This document shows, piece by piece, positions 21,041 to 30,836 of a stretch of 64,000 nucleotides of DNA. Under the pieces are notes generated by a model, which had not been told where the DNA came from, searched no databases, and saw only the letters and a program-made list of their open reading frames with translations. Source of the stretch: Oreohelix idahoensis (Eukaryota; Mollusca; Gastropoda; Stylommatophora; Oreohelicidae); contig JAMPIV010009902.1 in NCBI GenBank assembly GCA_024509875.1, forward strand, positions 62,001 through 126,000, in the 5' to 3' direction. Position 1 is the stretch's first letter. Each line of letters begins with the position of its first letter. The position numbers and the translations under genes were made by a program.

Positions 21041-22378
21041 CGAGGGGCGTTCAGAAAGTAATGCACCACATCGTTTTTCTCAGGAGCTGTTTATTCAAAA
21101 AGCATGAAATTTATATACAATATACATGGATATGTCATGTAAACATTGGTATTATTCAACATAATCCCCATCAACTTGTACGGCTTTATGCCAGCACGAA
21201 ACAAGTGCATGTATTCCTAGCCCGTACCAGATTTTGTCTTGATCATGCAGCCATTTCTTCGCTGCATGAATCACTCCATCATCTTCAAACCTTGTCCCAC
21301 GGAGTGCATCTTTAAGTGGACCAAATAGATGAAAATCAGAAGGTGCCAAATCAGGACTATAGGGTGGATGGTGTAGTACAGTCCAACCCAATTTGGTGAT
21401 TGCTTCCTGTGTTGCCAGACTTGTGTGAGGGCGAGCATTGTCATGAAGGAGAAGCAGGTCTGCTGGATTCTTGTGCGGCCGAACTCTGCGAAAACGTTGA
21501 TTGAGTTTTTTTCAATATCGTAATGTAAGCTTGCGAATTGATTGTCTCTCCTCTTGGCATAACGTCCACAAGAATCACACCTTCAATGTCCCAAAAGACA
21601 GTGATCATGACCTTTCCAGCTGAAGGAATTGTCTTGAATTTCTTTCTTCTTGGTGATTGCGGATGATGCCACTCCATTGACTGTCTTTTTGTCTCAGGTT
21701 CAAAATGATGTGCCCAGGTTTCATCACCTGTAACGATCTTAGCCAAAAAGTTCTCTCCATCAGCATTGAAACGCTCCAACAATTCAGAAGAAATTGCTTT
21801 CCTTTGCAATCGGTGGTCATTTGTGAGACTTCGAGGAACCCATCTTGCGCAAACCTTAGAAAATCCTAGAGTTTTTATAACTGCATTTGCACTACCAATG
21901 CTGACTGACAGCTGTAAGGCCAATTGTTGAGTAGTGATTCGCCTATCAGTAAGAATAATGCCCTCAGCGCATTTCAACATTTCTGCGTTGGTGGCTGTGG
22001 CAAGACGTCCACAGAGCGGCCGATTAAGCAGCTCCGTATCTCCACTTCCAGACTCTTTGATTCTCTGAACCCAGCGACTGACTGTACTCCTGTCGACTGC
22101 AAAACTTCCATACACATCACATAGACGCTTGTGAATGTTCACAACAGTTTCCTTCTCTGCAACGAGAAATTCTATCACAATTCACTGTTTATAAAGCATG
22201 TTGCCAACACGCTCCATTTCAACGGTTTAGGGCAGCCGTATTATTTGGCCGGTTGCGGTGCAATTTGGTGCACACAATTGGCACATGCCATATTTGAAGT
22301 GTGCAAAATTTTCATGCTTCTATCTTCATTATTAGCTGAGAAAAACGATGTGGTGCATTACTTTCTGAACGCCCCTCG
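21041..22378 (-). mobile_element. mariner transposon copy 1
   Basis: 1,338 bp with terminal inverted repeats starting CGAGGGGCGTTCAGAAAGTA, flanked by TA on both sides. It is about 97% like the copy at 33,097-34,435 by eye. The transposase gene is on the minus strand and is broken. Confidence 0.95.
21152..22221 (-). pseudogene. mariner transposase, broken
   Basis: Tc1/mariner superfamily transposase: N-terminal helix-turn-helix region (VDRSTVSRWVQRIKESGSGD), WVPRSLT linker, GDETW with the first catalytic Asp, HDNARPHTS with the second, and SPDLAPSDFHLFG with the third, giving a DD34D layout. It would cut and paste the element at TA sites. A CGA-to-TGA change a dozen codons in and a frameshift near 21,500 inactivate it. 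Confidence 0.9.
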
Positions 22379-22537
22379 TAAATACAGTTGTCATTTTCAC
22401 AACCAGAAAAACTAAATTCAGTTGTCATTTTCACAACCAGAAAAACTAAATACACGTTGAATCATGAATATTATGATTCCATATAGTGCTTTGGTTATAC
22501 TTATGTAGACTGTTAAAGAATATTGGTTTCAAGGTAA

Positions 22538-24717
22538 CACTGACAAACAACATTTTTCTTTCTTATATAAGAATAAGTGTTCTTAGGTCAGTTTCTTGCG
22601 CTGATTTCAAATCTGAAATCCGTTTATCTCTATCACATCGGGTTCTTAAGATATTTGTGAATAAATATAGTTTTGGGAAACCGTTATTTGCTCCATTTCA
22701 TTTTTACTATATAACTTATTAAAAATTAATAAAATGCAAAATAATTCTACTTTTTATACTACTAAAAGATGCATGACATATGTTACGCTATTTTTCAAAT
22801 AGTTACTGTATTTTGAAATAATTCTGAGCAAAATATGGCTTCTAGAAGTTGTAGAAATTCGGCTGATCTGTTCTGTTACGTGTGCGGATATTTTACCGAT
22901 CGTGTTCACCAGAAAAACTTTACACCATTACTAAAGAAAGCATATGAACTTTATTTCGATTTGAAAGTTGATGATGCAAATAAATCTTGGAAGCCAAATG
23001 CAGTTTGTTCGACTTGTGCAAATATATTGGCAGGTTGGTTACGAAAATCGCCGAAGCATAAGTCGATGCCTTTTGGAGTGCCAGTAATATGGCGTGAACC
23101 GACAAATCACGCTACTGGTTGTTACTTCTGCTTGACAAATATCCATGGTTTCACTTTTAAAACTAGAAAGTCTGTGGTTTATCCAAATATTGAATCGGTT
23201 TCGAAACCAGTGCCTCATGATCCAATCACGTATCCGACCCCAGTTCCACCAGAACAATATCCGTTGGACGTGAATGAACCATCAGAAAGTGATAGTTTAC
23301 CTGCTTTAGAAACTAATTCTGACTCGGATTATATACCGGTGAATGATGGTGTTCACTTAATTGACCATTCAGAACTTTCAGATCTAATATGTGATCTCGC
23401 TCTTACCAAAGGACAAGCGGAATTACTCGGTTCGTGACTCAAAGAATGGAATCTTTTAGCGCCCAATACTCCGATATCTAAATTTCGTCATAGACACAGA
23501 GAACTTGTTCAATACTTTGAGATGGATGATGACATTTGCTATTGCAAAGATGTAAACGGTCTAATGGTGCACCTCGGTCATGAGCACATAGTCAACGAAT
23601 GGCGACTTTTCATCGACTCTTCCAAGACTAGTCTAAAAGCCGTGTTATTGCATAACGGAAATTTATTTCCATCAATTCCAGTCGCCTACTCTGTTCATAT
23701 GAAAGAAACTTATAACAATATGGCTATACATTTGGCAAAAATAAAGTACAATGACTACCAATGGCGGATTTGTGGAGACCTAAAGGTCATTGCAATTCTC
23801 ACGGCATGCAGACTGGGTATACTAAATTTTGTTGCTTCCTATGTGAATGGGATAGCCGCAACAGACAGGAACATTATGCAAGAAAGGTGTGGCCTATCAG
23901 GGATCATATGCAGCTCGGGCATAAAAATGTAATACACGAGCCATTAGTTAACAAAGACAGCATCATTTTACCACCGATACATAAAAGTTGGGGCTCATGA
24001 AGAATTTCGTAAAAGCGTTAGATAAAACGAGCAAAGCTTTCACTTATCTTCGTGAAAAGTTTCCGCAAGTTAGCGATGCAAAGATAAAGGAAGGTATCTT
24101 TGTAGGACCTCAGATTAGGAAAGTTATTGCAGACAAACAATTCGAGAACTTGTTACATGGTAGTGAACTTCGCGCATGGATGGCATTCAAATCGATCGCC
24201 GATAACTTTCTGGGAGATCACAAATCTGTCGACTATGTGCATATTGTTAAGCAGTGCATAGATGCATACAGAATTATGGGCTGTAACATGTCCCTCAAAA
24301 TCCATTTGCTCGATTCGCATCATGACTTTTTCCCTGACAACCTTGACGAAGTCAGCGATGAACATGGAGAACGATTCCATCAAGATATCGCCGTAATGGA
24401 GTCACGTTATCAAGGACGGTGGAGTGTGACTATGCTTGCCGATTATTGTTGGATGCTTCATCGCGATGTGCCACATGCCATTCACCGACGAAAGTCGACT
24501 GCAAAGAAATTCAAGCCTACATAACTGTTATTCTTCTTGTACGAATGATGTTGTAATACTGTATGCCTTGTTAAAAACCTTCAATTGCGTATTTCTAGAG
24601 ATCCCGACCTGATAGAGAAAAACGGTTTGCAGATTTAAAAACAGCGCATTAAAATTGACCAGAAAAACATAGAAATGTTAGAGAAAGAAAAAAAAATTTT
24701 TTTCTTGTTAGCCAGTG
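22538..24717 (+). mobile_element. CACTG-ended DNA transposon candidate
   Basis: The left end CACTGACAAACAA and right end (reverse complement) CACTGGCTAACAA form imperfect inverted repeats, matching at 11 of 13 positions. TAA flanks both (22,535-22,537 and 24,718-24,720). CACTG termini with a 3-bp duplication recall the CACTA/Mirage/Chapaev group. The only gene inside encodes the zinc-finger protein described next, which makes that protein a transposase candidate. The TIRs are short, so the boundary call is moderate. Confidence 0.55.
22835..24524 (+). pseudogene. Unnamed ZAD-like zinc-finger protein, transposase candidate
   Basis: I do not recognise a named family. I recall similar multi-copy 'uncharacterized' proteins in arthropods and other animals. 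From the ATG at 22,835 the frame encodes about 560 residues with three lesions: an in-frame TGA at 23,435 (likely from CGA), a frameshift near 23,815 and another near 23,985. The N terminus has CYVC and VCSTC about 50 residues apart, resembling a ZAD treble-clef, then another C-x2-C (CYFC). An acidic linker follows. The C-terminal half has conserved-looking blocks: YQWRICGDLKVIAIL, FCCFLCEWDSR, VGPQIRK, SDEHGERFHQDI, and ESRYQGRWSVTMLADYCWML. No other gene lies within the inverted repeats. Function is unknown; transposition is inferred from context only. Confidence 0.6.
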
Positions 24718-24719
24718 TA

Positions 24720-25828
24720 ATTAAAGCTCTCATGACACAATCGTTCTATGCCTTGTTGCCTCATGTAACTAATTAATAAATGTATGCTACAAACTATATA
24801 AACTAATTAGTGTGTAACAACACCAGCCTATTGTTGGCATTACCAGGCAGTCCGTGTCATGGAATCCCCAGAGTAAGAGAGGTACAGGACGACTAAAGAA
24901 CACATGGAGAAGAGAACTGGAGAGAAACATGAAGAAGAGATGGTAAGACCTTGAGATGATAGCACAGGACATGAAGACTTGGCATAAGTTTCTTAAATGC
25001 CTATGCTTTTTTAGGGAGTGGAAAGGTGACGGGTGAACACATACAACACAGTAGTGTCACAATTATGTACACACACTTTGAATGCTGATAACCCAATTAT
25101 AATTTGTGATAGAATTATGGCATTTTCATATTTAAAGTCACAAAAGTTCAAAGTGTTGATGGCCGGCAACAATGCATTGTTCACAGCAATATACAACTGA
25201 CTGCCATTCTGTATTGTTACTAAATGAATAGGGAAACATGCAGTTTTAACTTGATGTTACAGGTACCTCACTGTGTGTGTTTTGAGATGAGCATAACTTT
25301 CTATAAAAAAAAAACGTCACAAGTAATAATCTAATGGCATTATTCATTTGTATCTAGCATTATTCAGCTCTATTCTTGCAAAATAGTAAAATTTTATGTT
25401 AACTTATGGGTGAGTTATATGCATTCGAATTGTATCCACTTAATTTTGAAACACCCTGTTTACCATATGTTTTCATTTTATTTCTCAGTTCGTGAGAAAT
25501 ATCAGTTGACATCATCATTATGCAATCCCTTGTTCTGGAACCCGCATGGTTAGAGAAACAGAGGGAGAAAACACACACAGATGAGAATTAAGACACAGGC
25601 CTTAAGTCGACAAAGACAGGAAGATCTTGAATGGATGGCACAGAACATAATTTTTTTTCTTGAATTAGTTGAAGGAATGCGCTCCACAGGTAGCTGACAG
25701 GTAATGATTAATACCAACGTCACTGACACATCTGACGCCAGAACTACTTACCTGTAATGTGCTACTACAGGTCTGTATCCTTTTAATCAAAATTCTTGGG
25801 GACAGCTTTGCTTCATAAACCAGATGTT
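24720..25828. other. GPD2 intron with LINE tail relics
   Basis: Two degenerate 3' ends of the CSLGS LINE family are visible, at about 24,835-25,025 (NTWRRELERNMKK-like) and 25,520-25,700. The rest is AT-rich sequence without recognised features. Confidence 0.45.
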
Positions 25829-25830
25829 TT

Positions 25831-26160
25831 CAGATGTCGCCTAAATCACCATAGAAGAGTAGCCCAATGTCACCCATAATGTCTTCGACAATAGTCTAAA
25901 GTCACGCAAAATAGTAAGAAATAGACCAAATTGTGATTTATAAAAGTAGCCGAAAGCAAATTTCAGTTTTCATAGTACTTCAGAAACTAGATTTTTTTTC
26001 AGATGTCGCCTACACCGCCTTAGAAGAGTAGCCCAATGTCACCCAAAATGTATTCGAAAATAGTCCAAAGTCATGAAATAGTCAGAAATCTACCAAATTG
26101 TGATTTAAAAAGTAGCCCAAAGCAAATTTTGATTTTCATAATACTTCGGTTTTTGGGTGT
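25831..26160. repeat. 169-bp tandem duplication
   Basis: CAGATGTCGCCTA at 25,831 recurs at 26,000 and the following ~150 bp align with modest divergence (CCCAATGTCACCCA, ACCAAATTGTGATTTA). The array ends about 110 bp from the first GPD2 coding exon. Confidence 0.75.
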
Positions 26161-26274
26161 TCTGATAAAATGATATAGACCTGTAGCATGCAAAATCTAA
26201 ATCTGTTATGCGCAACGTGAAATTTTGTTTTAAAAAAAACAGTAAAATGTAAAAAAGTAAAATGTACAAATTAC

Positions 26275-26382
26275 CTTATACCGTGAAGCTATGGCAGGGT
26301 AGAGTACTGCCGCTGAGTAGAAACCTCCGAACCCAGCAATAGATAAATAAACCAACCTTTTAGCGAATTTAAATGACCTCAT
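26275..26382 (-). CDS. GPD2: GPD2 coding exon 1, start codon
   Basis: The ATG at 26,382-26,380 has A at -3 and an in-frame TGA six codons upstream (TGA GCT CCA GAT TCA ATC), which supports this start. It encodes 36 residues, beginning MRSFKFAKRLVYLSIAGFGG. They are basic and then hydrophobic, as expected for a mitochondrial targeting and membrane anchor segment; no acidic residue occurs. The donor AAG|GTAATT follows at 26,274. 108 bp, phase 0. Confidence 0.85.
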
Positions 26383-26460
26383 GATTGAATCTGGAGCTCA
26401 AGACATACTTAAACCTTCGGCTGTCTGGAAATACAAAAAGAAAACGACCAATTAAATTTT

Positions 26461-26738
26461 TAAACTGTGGGGTAAAGGATCCCGTTACACGCCCATTGAG
26501 GCATATTGGGAATATGGTGTTAGGCCCACATTTTCTTGACCATCGGCACACTAGGGGTGATGTGGTCAGCACCACGCAGGCCGCTTTAACTTCCCACAGT
26601 TGCTTTGGTACCCAATTCATGAGGCAGGGTCGACCTCAGAGCCATTTGTGGTCTAAAAAATCCCACCTCAACTGGGGATCGAACCATGGACCACCAAGAC
26701 AGGAAGCCAGTGCACAAACCACTGAGCAGTGGAAGTGT
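26461..26738 (-). repeat. tRNA-derived SINE copy
   Basis: On the minus strand it reads head (AGTGGTTTGTGCACTGGC), B box (GGTTCGATCCCC), body (TCATGAATTGGGTACC) and 3' end (TGTAACGGGATCC). It is about 85-90% like the plus-strand copy at 29,088-29,356 by eye. It lies just upstream of the GPD2 start codon. Confidence 0.75.
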
Positions 26739-26789
26739 AATATTTTCTTTATTTCATAAAATTTTAAAAATAATTGTTAGGAAATCCAG

Positions 26790-27020
26790 TGTGGTTCTCG
26801 AGGGGGTCTCTGGGGAGACAAATAAAGAACATGACTACTGCAACCCTCAGGCATGTCCTACAAGGCAGGTAATTTGAGGCTATGAATGGGGCTGGTACCC
26901 TCATCACAAATTCCTACAGAAACCACCGGTGCAAGAGCTTGTGACTGCTTGGTGCAGGCTTTAAGTGGGAACAGCTGCAGTGCTGTCTTCATACTCTGTA
27001 AGGAGTGCAAAGGAAAATGG
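26790..27020 (-). repeat. Dispersed repeat R1, near full length
   Basis: Best-preserved minus-strand copy: GTTCTCGAGGGGGTCTCTGG at the distal end, CCCTCAGGCATGTCCTACAA, GGTACCCTCATCA, and GTGACTGCTTGGTGCAGGC at the proximal end. It ends with GTAAGGAGTGCAAAGGAAAATGG. This copy suggests a unit of about 230 bp. Confidence 0.6.
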
Positions 27021-27579
27021 TGATAATGATTGTTAGAACACAGCAGTAAACATGTTTGATAAGCTTCCGCTTTAGCATCCTAAATCACTGAGCTACCGTT
27101 TGGTATATTTGAGTTACTTACTTTATGTAGCAACACCATTTGAGTGCTTCCTATGGAAATGTTTTGATCACAATAAACGAGTTTTATCAAAAACTTCATA
27201 TTTCTTCCATCTTGATTTTTGCAATAAAAGCACATTAGTTTTCATTACAATATTCCCAGGCGGGCAATATGATTCTAAGTCAAGCCACAGCAGGTTGTGG
27301 CGAATTTCATGATTCATTGGCAACATAAATGAAAAAGGTTCATAATCACTTTGATCAAAGGGTAAAATAAGAGATTCTTTTAAGTTAATTTTTGTTTTAA
27401 CCATTATTCTTGCTTACAAAACTGAATACAAATTAAAGGTGGCTTGGAATAAAAAATTTATGTGAAATATTGCAATCTTTCAAGCTAATCAAATGAGCAA
27501 GATCTGGTTGGATATCTTAATTTTGTTCAATGATTTGGATACAGAAGAACCCCTCCGAGTTTTCATCACAGGCTGGAAA
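27021..27579. other. Intergenic, nothing recognised
   Basis: AT-rich, no coherent coding frame, no inverted or tandem repeats noticed. Confidence 0.4.
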
Positions 27580-27592
27580 TATCAGTGTACAT

Positions 27593-27802
27593 CTTCTTCT
27601 TCTTCTTCCGTCCTTAGCCACCGACCGTCAAAGCAGTCAGTGGCCATTACGCCTAGTGGCGTCTTAGGGCAACAGCAGATAGGTTTTCTTTGCCATTGTT
27701 TCCCATCACGCCTATTGGCGTCTTTAGGGCAACGGCAAATCAATCCATTTGCTGTTGTTTCCGTAATCGAAGTGACTGGCAAACGGGTGATCAGCCCGTT
27801 GG
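27593..27802 (-). mobile_element. 5'-truncated GAAG-tailed LINE copy
   Basis: Reverse complement of the LINE 3' end, with the tail seen as CTTCTTCTTCTTCTTC. It is flanked by the 13-bp duplication TATCAGTGTACAT (27,580-27,592 and 27,803-27,815). An internal repeat of the GCCTAGTGGCGTCTTAGGGC type is present twice. Confidence 0.82.
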
Positions 27803-27902
27803 TATCAGTGTACATGTTCAGGATAAATAATTTTTTCTTCAAGAATTTTGTTTCATTAAATATTCATTCTCTATCATGCAAGATCTAATAATCCAGTTCG
27901 CT

Positions 27903-28735
27903 ATACTTATGATGCCAATTCACCGCATTTGTCACTTGGTGAACGTATTGCCCATCCCTGCAGTATTCAACGAGTTCATATGGTTGTAAGCTTTCCAACA
28001 TAAAAATCAGTTGTCAGTTTTCTTTTCTTGTAACCCTGACACAAAATTATCTTTTCTGAGAAATAAATGAATGGGTCCATACTGGAGTTGCAATTTTTGT
28101 GGCTTGAAAATTCTACGGGATAGGGTAGGTAGACCCATGCATACCCAACCCTCCTTAGTCAGCTTTTACAATATGCTTGGTATGGTACAGTGTCACTATA
28201 CTTTGCTTCCCTTTCGGACCCCAGTAACATATAGGTGACTTCTTAAATGGGTGCTTGCACAGAACAGAAGGCAAAAAACGGTTATGACAAGATCACCAAT
28301 GTGGAACTAATGATAAGAGGCATATATACTTATGATGTCAATTCACCGCATGTGTCACTAGGCCAACGTATTGCCCATCCCTGCAGTATTCAACGAGTTC
28401 ATATGGTTGTAAGCTTTCCAACATAAAAATCAGTTTTCAGTTTTCTTTTCTTGTAACCCTGACACAAAATTATCTTTTCTGAGAAATAGATTAATGGGTC
28501 CATACTGGAGTTGCAATTTTTGTGGCCTGAAAATTCTATGGGATAGGGTAGGTAGACCCATGCATACCCAACCCTCCTTAGTCAGCTTTTACAACATGCT
28601 TGGTATGGTACAGTGTCACTATACTTTGCTTCCCTTTCAGACCCCAGTAACACATAGGTGACTTCTTAAATGAGTGCTTGCACAGAACAGAAGGACAAAA
28701 CCGGTTATGGCAAGATCACCAATGTGGAACTGATG
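27903..28735. repeat. 423-bp tandem duplication
   Basis: ATACTTATGATG at 27,903 recurs at 28,326. The two ~420-bp units differ at only a few percent of positions. Each unit contains an R1 core (CCCATGCATACCCAACCCTC) and the start of a LINE tail. Homology ends near 28,735, where the second copy continues into LINE sequence and the first into the next unit. Confidence 0.9.
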
Positions 28736-29030
28736 ACAAAAAAGCAGACAAGTGACACTAGAACAGTAGATGAAAAGAAGATGCTGGTGAGGGATAGGAC
28801 ACACACTGAGAAATCTGCTGATAGCATTAAAAGACAGTCCTCGTTTTCTGGAATTCAAAGAGTAAGAGAGGTAGAGGAAGATAAAAAAAAACGCATAAAA
28901 AAGAGAACTTGTGACAAATGCAAAACAGGAAGACAGAAAAACCTTGAGCTGATGGTGCAGTTCTGGAGGACTTGGCTTGAGTCTGTCGAAGGCCTATGCT
29001 CCTTGGCGGGCTGTAGGGTAAGGAAGATGA
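28736..29030 (+). mobile_element. LINE 3' end fragment (CSLGS family)
   Basis: Degenerate C-terminal tail ending FWRTWLESVEGLCSLAG, like the minus-strand copy at 62.4 kb. Frames are broken. Confidence 0.55.
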
Positions 29031-29087
29031 AACTAAGTGATACTAAATCTGTTTTCATTTACATGTTTGCATGAACTTATCACTATA

Positions 29088-29356
29088 AAGCGGTAGCACA
29101 GTGGTTAGTGCACTGGCTTCCTAGCTCGGTGGTCCATGGTTCGATCCCCAGTTGAGGTGGGGATATTTTAGACCGCAAACTGTTCCAGGGTCGACCCAGC
29201 CTCATGAATTGGGTACCAGAACAACTCTGGGAAGGTTAAGGCGGCCGGCGTGATGCTGACCACATCACCCCTAGTGTGCCGATGGTCAAGAAAATACAGG
29301 CCTAACACCATATTCCCAATATGCCTCAATAGGCATGTAACGGGATCCATTACCTT
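29088..29356 (+). repeat. tRNA-derived SINE, complete
   Basis: RNA polymerase III A box TAGCACAGTGG at 29,093 and B box GGTTCGATCCC at about 29,139 lie in a tRNA-like head of ~75 bp. An unrelated body and a 3' end TGTAACGGGATCCATTACC follow. The 11-bp duplication TTATCACTATA flanks it (29,077-29,087 and 29,357-29,367). 269 bp, no coding capacity. Confidence 0.88.
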
Positions 29357-29367
29357 TTATCACTATA

Positions 29368-30775
29368 TCATAGTTATCCTTCACCAGCATTGTTCAGTCA
29401 GTCCCATTTAGTACTGTGTGTATACTAAAACAAATTCAACTGAAGGTGACGACAGTAGAACAAGGTCCGCCATGCTGCCAGACTGGCTATCCATATTTAC
29501 GTTACAGCCAGCCTTAACCTAACCCCAACCCTGTTTTGAGCAGCTAGCCTTAACCTAACACCAACCCTGTTTCAAGCTTTGTCAAAATTAATACGGGGCA
29601 ACAAACAGTGAGGCTGTATTAAAAATAAAAATTCCAACTTGAAGCGGAAATGCCCTGCGTTTGGCCAATATAGCAACACCCAGTCTACTGTCCTTCGCAA
29701 CTGCCACAAATTCTTCCTTTCAGTTCTATACAGTACAGGGAACTTAACTCGAAATATACCAAACGGTAGGCCAATATATAATTTGGAACATTTAAATTGC
29801 TTACATAAACAGTGGGATGTGTTCTTCAATGCCATCCAAATATGTTGCCCACGTCATTAGAATTGAGGTTAGGGTCCAGAGTTGGGATTCCTAAACCTGA
29901 TGCCCTTATTTCTGGGTCATTAAATTCTGTTATAAGTCAGTATCGAACACTGCTCTTCATTTCGACCCACTTAAACTGAAGACTTACCATTACGTGGTTT
30001 ATTCTCGCAACACTTTTTTTTTTAATATAAGAGATAAGACTTCTGCGCCCCTCTCCTATGCTAGGCCTTGCTGATTACGACTACAACGGTTAGAATTCTT
30101 TAGGCTAACTGTAACTACCAAATTTTTTCATTAAAATGGTTGATTGACTGCCAACATGGAGGCCACTGTTCTGGGGCACTGGCTCGTTTAACAGCAATAG
30201 TATACGTAACTGACTAATGAAAACAAACCAGTCGGTCACTGTCCGCTAATAAGACCAGCGAGTGTGCAGTTAACTGTCAACATGCAAGCCGGTTAGACCG
30301 TATTCTCCTCAGTAAGAAAGGCGTTTATCGAAGTTAACCAGAAATTATAACAGCACGTCGATATGCAAACCTTTTTTGGAGATGCTTTCGCACCTTAACA
30401 AAGATGGTATAAATATTTCAGTTGTTTTGTAACTTCTCCGTACTACTGCCACTTCCCGGGCAGTGATGAAAACTCCGGAAGTGGATACACGAACTTGTAC
30501 AACAACCTTCGATACTTCATAAATAACCTTCACCTTGGGTTCTGTTACAAAGTTTAAGTGTCTATCCCTTGACACATGAAGCGTCACCAGGAGATGCGCT
30601 TGCTTCTTTGCGTACGGTGTGACGTGTATTTAGAGCCGTAGCAAAGGGGAAACAGTAGCCGTCCCAGGCTCTAAGAAAGCGCAGACTCGGTTAAATTTGC
30701 CGTGTCCTTGCCCAAGGGAGACGGTGGGGGCGCAACATATATTGTTTACCCAGGGCGCAAAATGTATGTATCCGT
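29368..30775. other. Intergenic; possible GPD2 upstream region
   Basis: No transposon was recognised. A duplicated 31-bp segment (GCCTTAACCTAAC, CCAACCCTGTTT) occurs at about 29,510 and 29,545. From about 30,345 the sequence becomes richer in CpG. On the minus strand a potential donor (AAAAAAG|GTTTGC near 30,370) would fit a non-coding first exon, but nothing proves it. Confidence 0.3.
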
Positions 30776-30836
30776 GGCACTGCGAATAGCCTATGCCGGT
30801 CCCAAGCCCGGATGAAAAAGGAGGAGGGCGGCCTGC

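Larger units (their letters stand above)
20970..22451. repeat. 34-bp tandem repeat split by a mariner
   Basis: Two diverged units lie at 20,970-21,040 and two nearly identical ones at 22,380-22,451 (AAATACAGTTGTCATTTTCA then CAACCAGAAAAACT). The mariner at 21,041-22,378 sits inside the array at a TA. Confidence 0.7.
1595..26382 (-). other. GPD2: Mitochondrial glycerol-3-phosphate dehydrogenase gene (5' two-thirds)
   Basis: Nine exons on the minus strand join in phase to about 430 codons colinear with animal mitochondrial FAD-dependent glycerol-3-phosphate dehydrogenase. The enzyme oxidises glycerol 3-phosphate to dihydroxyacetone phosphate on the outer face of the inner mitochondrial membrane and passes electrons to ubiquinone (glycerophosphate shuttle). 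Every junction has GT and AG, and phases are 0, 1, 0, 2, 1, 1, 1, 1. The last exon seen ends in the LITIAG block. The second signature and the C-terminal EF-hand region known in animal orthologues must lie left of position 1. The eight introns range from about 0.7 to 9 kb and are full of transposons. The frame is unbroken in all nine exons, so the gene looks functional. A retrocopy is excluded by the introns. Confidence 0.93.
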
